Shown in pieces: positions 12,669 through 15,136 of a stretch of DNA of 15,136 bases. The first letter of the stretch is position 1, and each line of letters starts with the position of its first letter. Below the pieces are notes generated by a model that was not told the origin of the DNA, did no database searches, and saw only the letters and a program-made list of their open reading frames with translations. The DNA comes from Treponema sp. GTDB lineage: Bacteria; Spirochaetota; Spirochaetia; Treponematales; Breznakiellaceae. Position numbers and translations under genes: made by a program. Location of the stretch: contig JAISMQ010000151.1 in NCBI GenBank assembly GCA_031276685.1, positions 1 to 15,136 on the forward strand. Reading direction: 5' to 3'.

Positions 12669-14054
12669 ATGTTCGACAAACTCACCCAAAAAATCTCGGA
12701 TGCCCTGCGCGTAGTCGCGGGGAAATCCACAATCACCGAAAAAAATATCGATGACGCCGTAGACGCCATAAAAATGGCCCTGCTGGAGGCGGATGTCAGC
12801 CTCCGCGTGGTCCGCCGCTTTGTCAACTCCACGGTAGAGGAGGCCAAGGGCGAGCGGGTTCGGCGCTCGGGGGAGCCGGGCCAGCAGTTTCCCAAGATCG
12901 TTCACGACACGCTGGTGTCCTTCCTGGGCGGCGCGCCCGGCGGGGGGGGGGCCGGCGGGGGAGGCCCCAACGGGGGAGGCCCCAACGGGGCCCTGAATCT
13001 GCGGGGGCCGGATGTCCTGTCCTCGATCCTCATGCTGGGGCTCCAGGGTTCCGGGAAAACCACCAGCGCCGCCAAACTGGCCCTGCGGCTCAAAAAAGGG
13101 GGCCGCAAGCCCCTGCTGGCGGCCTGCGACCTTGTGCGGCCCGGCGCGGTGGAACAGCTTTCTATCCTGGGCGCCCAGATCGGCGTTCCGGTCTACAAAG
13201 AGGAAGGCGCCGCCGACGTGGTAAAAGTCTACCGGGGGGCCGCAGACTGGGCCCGGAAAAACCTTGTCGATACCCTGGTCATCGACACCGCCGGACGGCT
13301 CCAGATAGACGAGGCCATGATGGCGGAGCTGGCCCGGCTCAAGGAAGCCGCCAAGCCCGACGAACTCCTCCTGGTGGCGGACGCGATGACCGGCCAGGCC
13401 GCCGTGGATATCGCCAAGGCCTTTGACGAAAAGATCGGCCTTACCGGCGTGGTGCTGACCAAATTCGATTCCGACACCCGGGGCGGGGCGGCCCTTTCCC
13501 TTAAAACCGTCACCGGCAAACCCCTTAAATTCGTGGGGACCGGGGAAAAGCCCGAAGATTTTGAACCCTTCCACCCGGAACGGGTGGCCGGCCGCATCCT
13601 GGGCATGGGGGACGTGGTCAGCCTTGTGGAGAAGGCCCAGGAAGTTATCAGCCAGAAGGAAGCCCAGGAACTCCAGAAAAAGATGGAGAAGGAAAGCTTT
13701 ACGCTGGAAGACTGGCTTGCCCAGCTCCGTTCGGTAAAAAAGATGGGCTCCCTTAAATCCATGCTGGACATGATCCCCGGCATGGCCGGCCAGATAAACG
13801 AAGAGGACATCGACAAGGCGGAACTAAAAACCCAGGAGGCTATCCTCTCCTCCATGACGCGCAAGGAACGCGCCAACCACCTGATCATCGGCCCCTCCCG
13901 CCGTTCCCGGATTGCCCGGGGCTCCGGCTCCTCCGTGGCGGAAGTGGCCCGGCTCCTCAAGCAGTTCGAAAAGATGCGCACCATGATGAAGCGGATGAGC
14001 AAGATGGGCAAAAACTATCCGGCGGGAGCGAGAGGCAACGTGCGTCCGAATTAA
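12669..14054 (+). CDS. ffh: Signal recognition particle GTPase Ffh
   Basis: The 461-residue protein has an N domain (about 1-86), a GTPase G domain and a methionine-rich M domain. Visible G motifs are the P-loop GLQGSGKTT (124-132), DTAGR (206-210) and TKFD (264-267), followed by SDTRGGAA. The M domain includes MGSLKSMLDMIPGM (359-372), the SRP-RNA-binding SRRSRIARGSGSSV (410-423) and a Met/Lys-rich tail. With SRP RNA (not found in this window) and the receptor FtsY it delivers nascent membrane and secreted proteins to the translocon. Unusually, residues 87-108 are a Gly/Pro/Asn insertion between the N and G domains, coded by a G10 run and a 15-bp tandem repeat. The stop codon interlocks with that of the convergent oxidoreductase. 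Confidence 0.97.
   Translation: MFDKLTQKISDALRVVAGKSTITEKNIDDAVDAIKMALLEADVSLRVVRRFVNSTVEEAKGERVRRSGEPGQQFPKIVHDTLVSFLGGAPGGGGAGGGGPNGGGPNGALNLRGPDVLSSILMLGLQGSGKTTSAAKLALRLKKGGRKPLLAACDLVRPGAVEQLSILGAQIGVPVYKEEGAADVVKVYRGAADWARKNLVDTLVIDTAGRLQIDEAMMAELARLKEAAKPDELLLVADAMTGQAAVDIAKAFDEKIGLTGVVLTKFDSDTRGGAALSLKTVTGKPLKFVGTGEKPEDFEPFHPERVAGRILGMGDVVSLVEKAQEVISQKEAQELQKKMEKESFTLEDWLAQLRSVKKMGSLKSMLDMIPGMAGQINEEDIDKAELKTQEAILSSMTRKERANHLIIGPSRRSRIARGSGSSVAEVARLLKQFEKMRTMMKRMSKMGKNYPAGARGNVRPN
12942..12990 (+). repeat. G10 homopolymer and 15-bp tandem duplication inside ffh
   Basis: Ten consecutive Gs lie at 12942-12951. Two exact copies of gggggaggccccaac follow at 12957-12971 and 12972-12986, and then a partial third unit (gggg, 12987-12990). 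Each copy encodes a Gly-rich five-residue unit (about GGPNG). The reading frame is preserved through the tract. Confidence 0.85.
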
Positions 14055-15052
14055 GCGCGGCTGCCGTTCCCGCCGTCCCGCACAGGCGGTTTTACGGGCA
14101 ATCCCAACGCGGCGGATTCAAGGGCGTAGTGTACGGTCCGCATGACCGGCGCGAAATCTTCAAGGCTGTAGGGTTTGGGCCCCGCGCCGCCGGAACGGAA
14201 ATATTCAAAGGCCCGGGCTGCGGGGGTAGGTAGTTCTGAAATCAGGGGGATCTCCCGCTCCGCCCCGCCCCAGGGCTTCGCAAAAACCCGCTCGTTTATT
14301 ACGGATACGCCGCCCTTTTCGCAATCAATCGAAAAATCCCCCAGAGAGGAGGTCGGCCCCATGCTGTTATGCCAGTCTATCGTATGCTGGATCAGAAGGC
14401 CCGTTCCGGTTTCCACAAGCGTGGCAGAAACGCTGCCGCCCGCCGGGGATCCTTTGCGGGGGCTTGGGGATTTGGCGTATACCGAAACCGGGTCCAGGCC
14501 GGCCAGGGTTTGAATGGCGCTGAAATGGTGAAGGGCAAGGTCCCCCAGGGCGATGTTGGGATAGGCGGCTTCCCATTCGCAAACTTCGCTTTCCGCCACC
14601 CGGCTGTCCCATTTCAGGAATTCCGGCTTTCCGAAACCGGCGGAATCCAGAAACGCCTTTGCCGTTACTACCGCCGGGTGGTAACGGTAGCTTTCGCCTA
14701 CCAGCACTTCTACCCCGGTTTTGCGCCGGGCGGCGCAGGTCTTTTCAAAATCGCCGGGGGAGGCGGTCCGGAATTTGTGGATATAGAAGGGGATGCCCTT
14801 TTCAAGCAGGGCGGCCTCGATCCGGGGGTCGTTTTTCCGGTAATTGGGTACGCCGATAACGGCAAAATCCGGCGCAAACTGTTCGATCCCCTCCTCAATA
14901 CTCCCCATCCGCGGCGCATCCTGCCACAACCAGCGGTAGTCCGCCCGGGTGCTTTCGTTTTCCCGGAAGGCGTCTAAAAACGCGATTCTTTGCCCCGCCG
15001 CCAGGTTCTGCCACTGCCGCGCTTCGTCGGTGCCGATAAACAGTAGTTTCAT
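14051..15052 (-). CDS. Gfo/Idh/MocA-family oxidoreductase-like protein with altered motifs
   Basis: The 333-residue protein has the overall two-domain pattern of NAD(P)-dependent sugar/inositol dehydrogenases. There is a Rossmann-like N-terminus (strand MKLLFIG, then FAVIGVPNY at 63-71), IPFYIHKF at 87-94 in place of the usual EKP with Lys 93 kept, GESYRYHP (119-126, normally G-x-x-x-R-x-x-P), and DLALHHFSAI (171-180) in the catalytic helix. His 175 is kept, but the usual Asp three residues later is Ser 178. The GxGxxG dinucleotide loop is absent. It may therefore bind its cofactor differently or have lost activity; the substrate is unknown. The start has AAGGG 7 bases ahead and overlaps the TGA of the upstream gene as ATGA, so it is a downstream operon member. 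The 3' end shares TTAA with the ffh stop. Confidence 0.75.
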   Translation of the reverse strand: MKLLFIGTDEARQWQNLAAGQRIAFLDAFRENESTRADYRWLWQDAPRMGSIEEGIEQFAPDFAVIGVPNYRKNDPRIEAALLEKGIPFYIHKFRTASPGDFEKTCAARRKTGVEVLVGESYRYHPAVVTAKAFLDSAGFGKPEFLKWDSRVAESEVCEWEAAYPNIALGDLALHHFSAIQTLAGLDPVSVYAKSPSPRKGSPAGGSVSATLVETGTGLLIQHTIDWHNSMGPTSSLGDFSIDCEKGGVSVINERVFAKPWGGAEREIPLISELPTPAARAFEYFRSGGAGPKPYSLEDFAPVMRTVHYALESAALGLPVKPPVRDGGNGSRA

Positions 15053-15136
15053 GGTTTGGCCCTTATCCCCTGAGTAAAAATTTGTGCAAGGGGCCTTACC
15101 AGACCCGCGATTCTTCCGGTTTTTTCCAGATGTCCG
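15049..15136 (-). CDS. C-terminal end of an unidentified protein (partial, runs off right edge)
   Basis: Reading leftward from the right edge (first full codon at 15135), 28 codons end in TGA at 15051-15049. The residues begin GHLEKTGRIAGLVRPLAQIF and end in GIRAKP. The TGA overlaps the ATG of the oxidoreductase gene as ATGA, a classic coupled junction, which supports this frame over the other open one. The amphipathic helix with basic residues is faintly like the ends of membrane transporters or nucleoside-recognition proteins, but the piece is too short to name. Confidence 0.6.
   Translation of the reverse strand, partial: GHLEKTGRIAGLVRPLAQIFTQGIRAKP

Noticed and set aside
12639..13574. 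Minus-strand open frame (311 codons) opposite ffh
   Set aside because: It is antisense to conserved GTPase motifs, and its own sequence is Gly/Pro/Arg-rich without motifs.

Overview
The window looks like chromosomal backbone from a GC-rich spirochaete, most likely a Treponema-like (Treponematales) lineage. This is inference from gene style, not from a marker search. The clues are a secreted TPR-rich protein, a DHH/DHHA1 'exopolyphosphatase-like' phosphoesterase, a binding-protein signal peptide ending in an A-G-G-type stretch, and the Ffh G4 region TKFDSDTRGG. Coding DNA is strongly GC-rich with G/C-ending codons, while the few promoters are AT-rich. I see no tRNA, rRNA, CRISPR array, insertion sequence, phage gene or attachment site.

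Layout. Bases 1-96 (minus) are the start of a membrane protein that runs off the left edge. A 373-base non-coding stretch follows, then a secreted TPR protein (470-2344, plus) whose tail overlaps the tail of a DHH phosphoesterase (2313-3218, minus). The phosphoesterase is divergent from a large M16 zinc-protease lipoprotein (3254-6154, plus), and the two share a palindromic -10 element. The protease faces the penicillin-binding protein 1C gene (6169-8577, minus). Upstream of pbpC, beyond a probable terminator, lies a minus-strand carbohydrate-type ABC importer operon. Its order is permease (11120-12046), permease (10194-11111), then binding protein (8707-10152), driven by a clear sigma-70-type promoter at 12108-12137. 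No ATPase gene is present. Divergent from it are ndk (12199-12642) and ffh (12669-14054). The stop codon of ffh interlocks with that of a Gfo/Idh/MocA-type oxidoreductase (14051-15052, minus), which itself overlaps by ATGA with an upstream gene entering from the right edge.

How the genes fit together. The three importer genes form one functional unit (sugar or oligosaccharide uptake using a shared ATPase encoded elsewhere). pbpC (cell wall), the M16 lipoprotein (envelope proteolysis), ndk (nucleotide balance) and ffh (protein targeting) are separate housekeeping genes. I found no convincing new multi-gene system.

The most interesting signal is at the level of expression. Five genes (TPR protein, M16 protease, pbpC, ndk, ffh) have a -10-like hexamer TANNNT followed by exactly six bases and then the ATG, with no good Shine-Dalgarno sequence at the usual distance in most of them. 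This predicts leaderless transcripts. The DHH gene, all three importer genes and the oxidoreductase instead have ordinary Shine-Dalgarno sites. Other points of note are a glycine-rich insertion with a G10 run and a 15-bp tandem duplication inside ffh, a perfect hairpin across the permease stop codon ahead of the binding-protein gene, and an oxidoreductase with altered family motifs.
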